A DNA stretch of 64,000 nt from Labilibacter marinus. GTDB taxonomy: Bacteria; Bacteroidota; Bacteroidia; Bacteroidales; Marinilabiliaceae. The DNA lies in the NCBI RefSeq assembly GCF_001659685.2, contig NZ_LXYE02000034.1, positions 168,566 through 232,565 on the forward strand, written 5' to 3'. Made by a program: the position numbers and the translations under genes. The notes under the pieces were generated by a model. That model did no database searches. It was not told the DNA's origin and was given only the letters and a program-made list of their open reading frames with translations. Shown here in pieces: positions 26,870 through 36,402 of the stretch (positions are counted from its first letter, which is position 1; each line of letters starts with the position of its first letter).

Positions 26870-29800
26870 CTACACATACTCCGATGGGTTAATTCCAAAA
26901 TGTTCTTTAAACTTTGTTCTGAAATGGGCTGTGCTCTGAAAACCTACTTCGAGGCTTATTTGCTGTATGGTAAGTTGTTTCTTGTGTAATAATTCAGCGG
27001 CCTTGTGTAATCGTATTTTGCGAATATAGTCTGCTGCATTTTCACTACTTAAGCCTTTAAATTTACGATAAAAAGTAGAGCGACTCATATTCATTTTTTC
27101 ACTCAATACCTCGGTGGTAAAATTAGGGTTACTAAAGTTTCGCTGAATGATGGTGTTGGCCTTTTTCCAAAACAGAACTTCGTTTTTGGTAAATTTAGTT
27201 TTATCAATTTGAGCTATGGTTTTGGTTTGAACAGGTTCTTGCTCCAGCTTTTCTCTATTACTAATTAAAGCATCTACACGAGCCAATAGTATTTGTTTTT
27301 CAAACGGCTTTTCAATATAATCATCAATACCAAGTTTAAAACCTTCAATACGTATTAAAGAATCTGTTTTTGCTGTGAGTAAAATAAAAGGAATCTTAGA
27401 TGTATTTGTATTCTCTTTTATTTTTTTGCAAAAGGTGATGCCATCCATATGCGGCATGGTAATATCCGATATAATTAGATCAGGAATAAAATCATCTAGT
27501 TTTTTAAGTGCTTCTATTCCGTTTTCTGCAGTTATAATCGAATACTTAACAGATAAAATACGCTGCAGAAACTGGTTTAATTCCACATCATCCTCAACTA
27601 AAAGTATTTGTTTATCAGATATGGTTTGTGGAGACGCAGGAAAGTGAAGATCTTCCGTATCCTCTGCAATATAGGGTTTAAGCTTATTTGAATCAACAAT
27701 CTCATGTTCGCCAAAATGATCTTTATTCTTTTTAAAGGTCACTTTAAACTCAGAACCCTTTCCTTTTTCCGAAATTACCGTGAGTGTTCCAAACTGCGAT
27801 TCAACCAACCCTTTAGCTAAGGCAAGTCCTATTCCGTGACCGGACTGCTGGCTGTTTTTACTTCTGAAAAAGCGGTCGAAGATATGATTTAGCTCCTCTT
27901 CTGAAATACCTATTCCATAATCTTTCACTGTTATTGCAAAATGTTCAGCACTTTCGGCAGTAGAAACAAAAATTGGGTTACCACTAGAAGTGTATTTTAT
28001 AGCATTGCTAATCAGGTTGAATAGGATCTTTTCTGTCTTGTCAATATCCAGCCAAACTGGAATTCTATTGGTGCAAGGTTCAAAACTTAAAGTAATATCT
28101 TTTTGCTGTGCCAGTTGCTGAAATGAAGATGTAATCTCCTGTACAAACTGGTTAAGTTCGAAATGCGAAACCTCAAGTTTTAATTGGTCTTGGTCAAGTT
28201 TTCGGAATTCGATAAGTTGGTTTACCAGTCTAAGCAATCGCAAAGCATTACTTTTAATAACCTTTTTTATGCCATGTGATTTGGTATCTTGCAGCTCCTC
28301 AAGGTATCCCAAAATTAATGTTAATGGTGTTCTGAATTCGTGAGATATATTGGTGAAAAAACGTAGTTTGGCTTCGTCTGCTTCATGCAGTTTTTCCGAT
28401 ATACTTTTAATTTCGTCACTTTTTCGGATAATATCTTTGGTTTGCTCTTCTACTTTTTGCTTCAATAATTTATTACGTTGCTGTATTCGGTATAATCTCC
28501 ATCTGTATATAAATAGTAATAGAAGGAAGATGAAAAGTATAAGTGTCAGCTTGAACCATAGTTTTTGCCAAAATGGAGGTTCTATATTAATATGAATAGT
28601 TTTGGCTGATGACCAACCTACATTAGAGCTTGCTACAGATAAGTGAAAGATATAATTTCCAGGTGCTACATTAGTGAATGTCACCTTTCTATTATTTCCG
28701 TCCTGTTCTGTCCAATTGTTTTGCCAATTCTCTAATTTATACCTGAATTTATTGGAATTAGGAATGTCGAACTGTAACGTATTGACCTCAAAGGAAAAGG
28801 TGTTTTCGTTATAAGATAGTTTTATATTATCAGTTTTGTCAATGTGTTGATTTAGAATAACCCGGTTGTTTGTTTTACGATTGGGAATAACTAAATCATT
28901 ATTCAAGCTAAAGCTCTCGATAAACGGAATTAAAGACGGTTCATTGGCTTTGAAATTTAGAGGGTCAAAGAATGCTACGCCAGTATAACCTCCATAATAT
29001 ATGTTTCCTTGCGCATCCTGAAAAGAGGCATCATCCATAAAAAAGTCACTTTTTAAATAGGAAGTAAATTGCTCTTTTGGAATAAATAGTTTGCTAATAC
29101 CGCGGTTGGTGCTCATCCAAAGGTTTTTGTTCTTATCTAATTTTAAAGAGTAAACAATATTGTTGGACAAGCCATGTTCTTCGTAATAAACTTTTTCTAC
29201 TTTTTCAGTTTTTGTATTAAAACGGTTTAGCCCATTGTTTGTGGCAACCCATAGCATATTGCCAAAACCAGTAACGCTATATACCTTAGAATTACTTAGG
29301 CCGATAGATTCAGAATCATATGATTTTAAAGTTTTTTTATCCGTGTTTATTTTTGCAATACCCGAATTATCCAATCCCAGCCAAATAATGGAATCTTTAA
29401 CATACATGTCCCTAACATTGCTACGGATACGATTATTGGGCGTATTATAATTTAAAGACTCCTGTTTTTTATTTTTTAAATCGACTAATTTTATTTGAGT
29501 AGCTATGGCTGTTAAAACCCTTGTGGAATCATACTGAAGAATAGAATATGACCTGTTTTTCCAATAACCACTTGCGTATTTTTCTATATGTTCGAGCTGG
29601 CCGTTTTGTCTATTATAAATACAAATACCATCGTACAACCCCACCCATATCCTTTTGTCCTTATCTTCAAAAATATTTCTTACGCCTCTGACTGTTTCTC
29701 TTGTTCCATCTTTATTTATAAAAGTAGTTTTTAATGTTTGGCTTCCATCTTGGTGAATAATACCAATTCCCATTCTGTCAAAACCTAGCCAATATTCATT

Positions 29801-30877
29801 TTCCGTCGTAGCGCAAACAGCTCTAACTGGGTCAATTTCAATGTCGTCGTAACTATCATAGTTCCAACTTAAATGTTTAAAGGAGTTTTTGCTTTTACTG
29901 AGTATATTAATTCCGTGTTTGGATGTGCCAATCCATATATTATCACTTTTATCTTGTATAATATTACTGATTGAAAATCCACGTAGTGAGTTATAATTTC
30001 CTGGGGTATGGCTTAAGGATTGACAAGATATTTCAGAATCGGTAATGGTGTATTTAATTAATGCATTTTTATGCTGTAACCAAATATTAGACGATTCAAC
30101 AAGTATGGCAGAGGAGGTCATGTTCTGCGGGCTACCTTTAATATCTTTTAAAAGATATTCGTTTGTTGGTTTTGCTAGGTTTTGAGTATAGATGGATATT
30201 TTATTGCTATGAATAGCCACCGTTTTAGAGCCGTCATTACCTAGGATGACAATAGAGTCAGTAATTCTTGAAACAGGAATGTATGTAGAATCAATGCTTA
30301 AATACATCTCGTGTAAACCTTCACTTCCATAAATGCCTACATTTCCATTAGGTAATATAGAAATCCCATTAATAGTTCCATCTATAACTGGTCTAACTAT
30401 AGCACTATCACTAGGGTTAAAACCCATTAGTTTATTTGTGTTGGCGATCCAAACCCAGCCTCTTTTATCCACTTTAATAAAAGTATTGCTTTTAGGTATA
30501 TTCTTATTAAAAAGTGAATCATGGTAATTGATAAATTCCTGTTTCAGGTAATCGTATTTACTTAAGCCTGCATCTTGTGCTATAGTCCAAACATTACCTT
30601 CATTATCGCAGGTTAATGAACGAAAGAAGCTTCCCTGGATACTCCCTTTTTTTCCGATGGTGGGTTTAAATATTTCAAATTCGTATCCATTATATCTATT
30701 TAAGCCATTTAAAGTACCAATCCAAATAAAACCATTGGCATCTACATCCATGCAAAAAGCACTGTTTTGCGAAAGACCATCCTTAATGTCAAAATGGTCA
30801 AAACGAATATTTTGAGCATGACTAATGACACAAAAAAGACCTAGGATAAGTATTGAAAAAGCTTGTGTTTGTTTCAT
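26870..30877 (-). CDS. Hybrid two-component system regulator (HTCS)
   Basis: This 1335-residue one-protein two-component system is typical of Bacteroidota glycan loci. Signal peptide (VISHAQ), then a periplasmic double propeller of reg_prop repeats (about 25-690; WIGTLNGLNRY and similar), a Y_Y_Y domain, a transmembrane helix (about 785-805), a histidine kinase (ISHEFRTPLTL, His846; ATP site with GHGIGLALAKG), a receiver (Asp1138 in IISDITMPHMDG) and a C-terminal AraC-type helix-turn-helix. It senses an oligosaccharide and activates nearby glycan genes. The ATG at 30877 was chosen over a GTG at 30955 because a perfect -7 box (30904-30897) lies within the longer version. It is divergent from the DUF1080 operon. 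Confidence 0.95.
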   Translation of the reverse strand: MKQTQAFSILILGLFCVISHAQNIRFDHFDIKDGLSQNSAFCMDVDANGFIWIGTLNGLNRYNGYEFEIFKPTIGKKGSIQGSFFRSLTCDNEGNVWTIAQDAGLSKYDYLKQEFINYHDSLFNKNIPKSNTFIKVDKRGWVWIANTNKLMGFNPSDSAIVRPVIDGTINGISILPNGNVGIYGSEGLHEMYLSIDSTYIPVSRITDSIVILGNDGSKTVAIHSNKISIYTQNLAKPTNEYLLKDIKGSPQNMTSSAILVESSNIWLQHKNALIKYTITDSEISCQSLSHTPGNYNSLRGFSISNIIQDKSDNIWIGTSKHGINILSKSKNSFKHLSWNYDSYDDIEIDPVRAVCATTENEYWLGFDRMGIGIIHQDGSQTLKTTFINKDGTRETVRGVRNIFEDKDKRIWVGLYDGICIYNRQNGQLEHIEKYASGYWKNRSYSILQYDSTRVLTAIATQIKLVDLKNKKQESLNYNTPNNRIRSNVRDMYVKDSIIWLGLDNSGIAKINTDKKTLKSYDSESIGLSNSKVYSVTGFGNMLWVATNNGLNRFNTKTEKVEKVYYEEHGLSNNIVYSLKLDKNKNLWMSTNRGISKLFIPKEQFTSYLKSDFFMDDASFQDAQGNIYYGGYTGVAFFDPLNFKANEPSLIPFIESFSLNNDLVIPNRKTNNRVILNQHIDKTDNIKLSYNENTFSFEVNTLQFDIPNSNKFRYKLENWQNNWTEQDGNNRKVTFTNVAPGNYIFHLSVASSNVGWSSAKTIHINIEPPFWQKLWFKLTLILFIFLLLLFIYRWRLYRIQQRNKLLKQKVEEQTKDIIRKSDEIKSISEKLHEADEAKLRFFTNISHEFRTPLTLILGYLEELQDTKSHGIKKVIKSNALRLLRLVNQLIEFRKLDQDQLKLEVSHFELNQFVQEITSSFQQLAQQKDITLSFEPCTNRIPVWLDIDKTEKILFNLISNAIKYTSSGNPIFVSTAESAEHFAITVKDYGIGISEEELNHIFDRFFRSKNSQQSGHGIGLALAKGLVESQFGTLTVISEKGKGSEFKVTFKKNKDHFGEHEIVDSNKLKPYIAEDTEDLHFPASPQTISDKQILLVEDDVELNQFLQRILSVKYSIITAENGIEALKKLDDFIPDLIISDITMPHMDGITFCKKIKENTNTSKIPFILLTAKTDSLIRIEGFKLGIDDYIEKPFEKQILLARVDALISNREKLEQEPVQTKTIAQIDKTKFTKNEVLFWKKANTIIQRNFSNPNFTTEVLSEKMNMSRSTFYRKFKGLSSENAADYIRKIRLHKAAELLHKKQLTIQQISLEVGFQSTAHFRTKFKEHFGINPSEYV

Positions 30878-31184
30878 GTATGGCTTTATGTTGATGCAAA
30901 AGTATAAAAAACAATTTAAATGCTTAAATGACACAAAAACATTCATTATTGACACAATAATAACTCATCTACTATTGGTCTCAAAGGTAGATTTGCAAAG
31001 TAGTATATTAAGGATAGAATTTAAAAATAAATAAATATTGAAAGTTTGAGTGAATAGAGTTTTTTTTTCACCCAATTATAAATTTAAACCTATAAAACTG
31101 GCATGGCCAGAGCAAATAAATTAGGCACATAAAAGCATAATGAAATTTGTAATGGTTATCAGGGTTTTGTTAATTTTTAAACAG
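30878..31184. promoter_or_regulatory. Divergent promoter region between HTCS and DUF1080 operon
   Basis: TACTTTTG on the minus strand at 30904-30897 is a perfect -7 box about 20 nt from the HTCS start. On the plus side no TAnnTTTG box is clear. An interrupted palindrome CTGGC-ATG-GCCAG lies at 31098-31110, about 75 nt upstream of the DUF1080 gene, and might be an operator. No TACCCC box is present here. Confidence 0.45.
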
Positions 31185-32543
31185 ATGAAAGTTACAATTG
31201 TATTGGCGCTATGCCTTGCTTTAATGAGTGGAGTTAGTGCTCAAAAATCGAAATCCTTATTTAATGGTAAAAACCTAAAGGGGTGGAAAACCTTAGTTGG
31301 AGAAGCTGAATTTAAAGTAGAGGATGGCGTTATTGTTGGTACGTCAAAATCGGGAACGCCAAGTACTTGGTTAGCGACTAAAAATGATTATACCAATTTT
31401 ATTTTAGAGTATGAGTTTGTTTTAGGCGAAGGACTTAATTCTGGAGTTCAATTTCGTTCTCAGTATAACGAAGAAAAGAAACATTTCTTTGGCCCTCAGG
31501 TTGAGGCAGATGATTCAGAAAGAGCATGGACTGCTGGTATCTATGACCAAGGACGTAAAGGATGGCGTTATCCTTTGGAGTATAATCCAGCTGCAAAGAA
31601 AGCTTTAAAAAGAGGTGAGTGGAATAAGGTAAAAGTGATTGCCTATGAAAACCGTATTGTTACCTGGATGAATGGTGTTAATGTGGCCAACTTAATTGAA
31701 GAAAGTGTTGAGACTGGTTTTATTGCTTTACAAGTACATGCTGCAGGTAAAAATAAAGATGGTGTTCAAAATAAATGGCGTAATATTTCTATTACTGAAT
31801 TAGATGAAGAACCTAGTTTTGCTGATACTACAGCACCTGTTGTTAGCTACCTGAAAAATCAGTTGACAGAAGAGCAAAAGAAAGATGGTTGGAAACTTCT
31901 TTGGGATGGAAAAACAGCTGAAGGTTGGAGAGGCGCTAAAAAAGATAATTTTCCTGAAAATGGTTGGACCATGGAGGATGGTATTCTAATGGTTCATGCT
32001 TCTGGTGGTGGTGAGTCGGCACATGGTGGTGATATTGTAACTACCCGACCTTACAAGAATTTTATTTTAGAAGTTGACTTCAAGTTTGCCAAAGGTGCCA
32101 ACAGTGGTATCAAATATTTTGTAGATACAGATTTAAATAAAGGTAAGGGTTCTGCTATTGGTTGTGAGTTTCAAATCTTAGACGATAAAAATCATCCAGA
32201 TGCTAAAAAAGGCGTTGGCAGCAAGAGAACAATTGGTTCATTATACGACCTTATTAAAGCTGATTCAAGACTCTTTGTACATGGCCTAAAACCACTTAAG
32301 TATGTAAATAACGGTCAGTGGAATCGTGCCAGAATTGAGGTGACAGGTTCTAAAGTTAAACATGTTTTAAATGGATGTACTGTAGTTGAATACGAAAGAG
32401 GTACGCAGCAATGGAAAGCTTTAGTGGCTTATAGTAAATATGCTAAATGGCCAAATTTTGGTGAAGCGGAAGAGGGGTTGATTTTATTGCAAGATCATGG
32501 CGATGATGTAGAGTTTAAGAATATCAAAATTAAAGAATTGTAG
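31185..32543 (+). CDS. Tandem DUF1080 protein (3-keto-glycoside hydrolase/lyase family)
   Basis: This 452-residue secreted protein carries two DUF1080 (3-keto-disaccharide hydrolase-like, concanavalin fold) domains, about residues 20-200 (SLFNGKNLKGWKT) and 225-450 (LLWDGKTAEGWRG). The ATG at 31185 starts the signal peptide (MKVTIVLALCLALMSGVSAQ); the ATG at 31140 adds an unlikely tail. DUF1080 members cut glycosides whose sugar has first been oxidised to a 3-keto form by Gfo/Idh/MocA dehydrogenases, three of which follow in the same operon. Two fused copies are longer than the usual single domain of about 200-250 residues and may differ in specificity. Confidence 0.88.
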   Translation: MKVTIVLALCLALMSGVSAQKSKSLFNGKNLKGWKTLVGEAEFKVEDGVIVGTSKSGTPSTWLATKNDYTNFILEYEFVLGEGLNSGVQFRSQYNEEKKHFFGPQVEADDSERAWTAGIYDQGRKGWRYPLEYNPAAKKALKRGEWNKVKVIAYENRIVTWMNGVNVANLIEESVETGFIALQVHAAGKNKDGVQNKWRNISITELDEEPSFADTTAPVVSYLKNQLTEEQKKDGWKLLWDGKTAEGWRGAKKDNFPENGWTMEDGILMVHASGGGESAHGGDIVTTRPYKNFILEVDFKFAKGANSGIKYFVDTDLNKGKGSAIGCEFQILDDKNHPDAKKGVGSKRTIGSLYDLIKADSRLFVHGLKPLKYVNNGQWNRARIEVTGSKVKHVLNGCTVVEYERGTQQWKALVAYSKYAKWPNFGEAEEGLILLQDHGDDVEFKNIKIKEL

Positions 32544-32668
32544 AAGTATTTTTTTAAGGGTTCAGACATAATAGTATAGATGGCTTATTTCATTGAGTCG
32601 ATATCTTAGTTATGTCTGAATTCTTTTAACTAAAAAATTAAAATAGTAAGTTATCAAAATCTACAGAA

Positions 32669-34123
32669 ATGGATAAAATGAATCAACGTCGTGCTTTTCT
32701 TAAAAAAAGTCTAGTGGCTGCAGGAGGCTTAAGTATTCTTCCTAGTAGTACTATTTTTGCTGGTAAAAAGGTTTGGGATGAGGAATCACATTCAATGAAA
32801 AACTCATCATACGTGCCAAGTGAGAAAGTAAATTTGGCTTGTATAGGAATAGGTCATCGTGGAGGTGGTGTTGTAAAAGAATTACATGCGACTGGAATGG
32901 CTAATATTGTTGCCTTATGTGATGTTGATTTGGAGGGAAAACATACACAGGAAGTTCAGAATATGTTTCCTGATGTACCTCGATTTACCGATTTTAGAAA
33001 GTTGTTTGATAAGATGGGTGATAAGATTGATGCAGTTAGTGTTGGTACACCAGATTTCTCACACTTTCCTATCACGATGCTAGCCATGTCTATGGGAATT
33101 CACGTATACGTTGAAAAGCCTATGGCCAGAACCTTTAATGAGGTTGAATTGATGATGGCGGCTGCAAAAAAGTATAATGTTCATACTCAAATGGGTAATC
33201 AAGGGCATTCAGGAGCAAACTATTTTCAGTTTAAAGCTTGGAGAGAAGCAGGCATTATTAAGGATGTAACTGCCATAACTGCTCATATGAATAAGTCTCG
33301 ACGTTGGCATAAATTTGACCCACGTTTAACCGCTTTCCCCGCAAAAGAGAAAATGCCAAGAAAAATGAACTGGGAGGCATGGCTTACGACTTCGCAATAT
33401 CACGATTATAATAAAGATTACCATCATGGCCAATGGAGATGTTGGTACGACTTTGGAATGGGTGCATTAGGCGATTGGGGGGCACATCTATTAGATACGG
33501 CACATGAATTTCTAGATTTGGGATTGCCGACTGAGGTTAATCCAACATTGTTGCAAGGACATAATTCATTCTTTTTCCCATTCTCATCTACCATTAAATT
33601 CAAATTTCCAAAGAGGGGTGATATGCCAGCGTGCGATATAGATTGGTACGATGGGTTAGACAATATTCCACCGGTACCTGCTGGTTATGGAGTTACTGAG
33701 GTAGATCCAAATATCCCTCCTGCAAGCAATGGCGATGTACAGCCTGCCAAATTAAATCCTGGAAAAATTATATATGGTAAAGATTTAACTTTTAAGGGAG
33801 GTTCGCATAGTAGTATATTAAAAATTATTCCTAAAAGTAAAGCTGCGGATATTAAGTCAAGGCTACCTGAAGTACCTAAAAGTCCCTCTAATCATGCGGA
33901 AAACTTTCTTTTGGCCTGTAAAGGAGAAGAGAAATGTCGCTCATCGTTTGATGTTGCAGGTCCGTTAAGTCAGGTATTTACTTTGGGAGTATTAGCGCAG
34001 CGCTTAAGTACCAGAATAGAGTTTGATAGAGAAACTAAACAAATTACAAATAATAAAATAGCTAATGAGATGCTTGTAGGAACTCCTCCTCGTAAAGGCT
34101 GGGAAGAATTTTATAAGTTATAA
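32669..34123 (+). CDS. Tat-exported Gfo/Idh/MocA family oxidoreductase (first)
   Basis: This 484-residue NAD(P)-type oxidoreductase starts with a Tat signal (QRRAFLKK, then a hydrophobic stretch ending IFAG), so it is folded with its cofactor before export. The Rossmann motif is ACIGIGHRGGG, and YVEKPMARTF is the catalytic EKP block. GNQGHSG and DWGAHLLDTAHEF follow. Family members oxidise or reduce a sugar hydroxyl using a tightly held nucleotide. With the DUF1080 gene upstream, a role in making a 3-keto glycoside in the periplasm is likely. It differs enough from the two later copies to suggest a different substrate or direction. Confidence 0.9.
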   Translation: MDKMNQRRAFLKKSLVAAGGLSILPSSTIFAGKKVWDEESHSMKNSSYVPSEKVNLACIGIGHRGGGVVKELHATGMANIVALCDVDLEGKHTQEVQNMFPDVPRFTDFRKLFDKMGDKIDAVSVGTPDFSHFPITMLAMSMGIHVYVEKPMARTFNEVELMMAAAKKYNVHTQMGNQGHSGANYFQFKAWREAGIIKDVTAITAHMNKSRRWHKFDPRLTAFPAKEKMPRKMNWEAWLTTSQYHDYNKDYHHGQWRCWYDFGMGALGDWGAHLLDTAHEFLDLGLPTEVNPTLLQGHNSFFFPFSSTIKFKFPKRGDMPACDIDWYDGLDNIPPVPAGYGVTEVDPNIPPASNGDVQPAKLNPGKIIYGKDLTFKGGSHSSILKIIPKSKAADIKSRLPEVPKSPSNHAENFLLACKGEEKCRSSFDVAGPLSQVFTLGVLAQRLSTRIEFDRETKQITNNKIANEMLVGTPPRKGWEEFYKL

Positions 34124-34204
34124 AATAGGCATATAGTTAAGAGATTTGTATACCATTCATTGGTGTATATTAATTTCTGCTATAAATCTGATAATCTAAA
34201 TGAT

Positions 34205-35533
34205 ATGGAATCTAGAAGAAGTTTTATAAGAAAAGCTGCTATAGGAGCTGCTGGAATTACAATATTAAGTTCAACCAATGCTATGGCTGGTGTGTTAGGA
34301 GCAAATGATAAAGTTCGTTTTGCTGTGCTTGGTTGTGGAGGTAGAGCACATGGTTTGGCCAAGGCAGTTGGTTTTGTTGAAAATGCTAGTATTACTTACA
34401 TCTGCGATGTGGATGCTAAGCGAATGAATAAGTTTGAAGGTTACTGCCTGGAAACGTTAGGTTATAAACCTAAAATGGAAAAGGATTTTAGAAAAGTATT
34501 GGAGCAAAAGGATGTGGATGCTATTATAGTGGCTACTCCGGAACACTGGCATGCGCCGATGGCTATTATGGGTATGCAAGCAGGCAAACACGTTTATGTT
34601 GAGAAACCATGTAGTCATAATCCATATGAAACAGAATTACTCATTGCAGTTCAAAAGAAAACAGGAATGCAATGTCAAATGGGTAATCAGCAACGCTCAT
34701 CCTTTACTTCTGCTATGGCAGTAAGAGATATTCAGGATGGTGTTATTGGAGATGTGTATGCAGGGAAGGCGTTTTATGCTAATACTCGTAAGCCTATAGG
34801 TATTGGAAAAGAAGTGGCTGTGCCTTCAACACTAGATTGGGATTTATGGCAAGGTCCAGCTCCTCGCGAGTCTTATAGAGATAATGTTCATCCATATAAT
34901 TGGCATTGGTTTCGTACATGGGGTACTGGCGAAATTCATAATAATGGTACACATGAAATTGACATTTGTCGATGGGCTTTGGGTGTAGACTATCCTACTC
35001 GTGTTGTATCAACAGGAGGTCGTTTACATCATAAAGGAGACGATTGGCAGTGGTTTGATACACAACTAGCAAGTTATGAGTTTGAAGGTGGTAAAACATT
35101 GGCTTGGGAAGGTCATAGTTGTAATGGATATAAACCTTCAGGTGGTAGAGGTGCACAAATTTTTGGGTCTAAAGGAACTATTCACTTGGATAGGGGGCAA
35201 TATGTACTTTACGATTTAAAAGGAACTCAGCTTAAAAAGGAATTTGAGGGTAAACATAAGGCCGCTAATGATACAAACGATACGGTTGGGTTTGATATGC
35301 TTACCGTTAATCATATGCGTAATTTTTGTGATGGTATCAGAAAAGGTGAAAAATTAAATGCTCCAATTTTTGATGGAGGAATCTCCACTCAACTTTGTCA
35401 CTTGGGTAATATTGCTCAGGATTTGGAGGAAAGCTTAAATGTAGACCCTAAAACCGGACGCGTGCTTAAAAACAAGGCTGCTGCAAAAATGTGGAAGCGT
35501 GAGTACGAAAAAGGTTGGGAGCCAAAACTGTAA
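34205..35533 (+). CDS. Tat-exported Gfo/Idh/MocA family oxidoreductase (second)
   Basis: This 442-residue family member starts at the ATG at 34205, where the Tat signal begins (ESRRSFIRKAAIGAAG); the longer frame would need a TTG at 34160. Rossmann motif AVLGCGGRAHG, catalytic block YVEKPCSHNPYE, and a C-terminal EIHNNGTHEIDICRWALG segment typical of this periplasmic group. It is 81 nt after the first copy and 19 nt before the ApbE-like gene, consistent with one operon. Confidence 0.9.
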   Translation: MESRRSFIRKAAIGAAGITILSSTNAMAGVLGANDKVRFAVLGCGGRAHGLAKAVGFVENASITYICDVDAKRMNKFEGYCLETLGYKPKMEKDFRKVLEQKDVDAIIVATPEHWHAPMAIMGMQAGKHVYVEKPCSHNPYETELLIAVQKKTGMQCQMGNQQRSSFTSAMAVRDIQDGVIGDVYAGKAFYANTRKPIGIGKEVAVPSTLDWDLWQGPAPRESYRDNVHPYNWHWFRTWGTGEIHNNGTHEIDICRWALGVDYPTRVVSTGGRLHHKGDDWQWFDTQLASYEFEGGKTLAWEGHSCNGYKPSGGRGAQIFGSKGTIHLDRGQYVLYDLKGTQLKKEFEGKHKAANDTNDTVGFDMLTVNHMRNFCDGIRKGEKLNAPIFDGGISTQLCHLGNIAQDLEESLNVDPKTGRVLKNKAAAKMWKREYEKGWEPKL

Positions 35534-35552
35534 TTAAAACAGTATATAAAGA

Positions 35553-36362
35553 ATGAACTCAGTAAACCTCTTTCACGATACGATGGCAGCCATGAATTCA
35601 AGGATGGATGTGGTTTTATGGAGCAAGTGCCCAAATGCTCCACTAAAATCAGTTTTTGAAGCAATGGATAAGAAAGTGAAAGAGGTTGAGTTGATTTATA
35701 GCAAGTTCAATAAAAATGCTGAAGTATTTAAGCTGAATAAAAAAGCATGTGAGCATCCGGTTAAAGTAAGTTTAGAATTATTCAATACCATTGAAAAATG
35801 TGTAGAGTTTTATAAGCAAACCCAAGGATATTTTAATATTGCTTACAAAGCAAGTTCTATTTCAGGAATGAGTATAGAAGAGCAGTTGGTTCTGAATAAA
35901 GAAGAGCGAACTATTACTTATACCAACAAAGATGTAGAAATAGACTTTGGTGGATTGGGTAAAGGGATTGCTTTGGCTCATGTGGCAGAGCTTTTAAAGG
36001 AGGCCAGTCAGGAGAATGCTTTTGTAAGCTTTGGAGGCAGTTCGATTATTACCAGAGGTCGTCATCCTTATGGAGATTTTTGGCCATTGGCTTTGGAGGA
36101 TGAAAAAAATACAAGTTTAACATTGAATGATGATGCCGTTTCAGTAAGTGGTTTTCATCAAAAAGATGAGAAGGCTAAAGCGCATATTGTTGACCCTTAC
36201 AAGGGGAAATTAAAGCATCAATATAGGTTGGTTGAAATACAGACTAAGTGCCCCATAGAGGCAGAAGTGCTGTCAACCGCTTTGTCTATTGCTTCGGATG
36301 ATATAGGTCAGGAGATTATAAAAATATTTAATCCAGAAATTTGTATTCGAATACCTAGCTAA
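35553..36362 (+). CDS. ApbE-like protein (FAD:protein FMN transferase family), no signal peptide
   Basis: This 269-residue protein matches the ApbE flavin transferase fold: DFGGLGKGIALAHVAELL (the usual D-x-G-G-x-x-K-G), FVSFGGSS, HIVDPYKG and a late EAEVLSTALSIA block corresponding to the Mg-binding DALSTA segment. ApbE enzymes attach FMN to a threonine of target proteins outside the cytoplasm. This copy is a little short and has no lipobox or Sec signal, unlike most ApbE. It lies between two Tat-exported oxidoreductases. It may flavinylate a partner before export, or it may have another role. Confidence 0.8.
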   Translation: MNSVNLFHDTMAAMNSRMDVVLWSKCPNAPLKSVFEAMDKKVKEVELIYSKFNKNAEVFKLNKKACEHPVKVSLELFNTIEKCVEFYKQTQGYFNIAYKASSISGMSIEEQLVLNKEERTITYTNKDVEIDFGGLGKGIALAHVAELLKEASQENAFVSFGGSSIITRGRHPYGDFWPLALEDEKNTSLTLNDDAVSVSGFHQKDEKAKAHIVDPYKGKLKHQYRLVEIQTKCPIEAEVLSTALSIASDDIGQEIIKIFNPEICIRIPS

Positions 36363-36402
36363 TAGATAGTGATGGGTAGTTCGAATTTTTGCATTTAATT
36401 AT

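Noticed and set aside
30878..30955. 26-residue N-terminal extension of the HTCS
   Set aside because: It would start with GTG and contains the perfect -7 box of the gene; the signal peptide starts at 30877.
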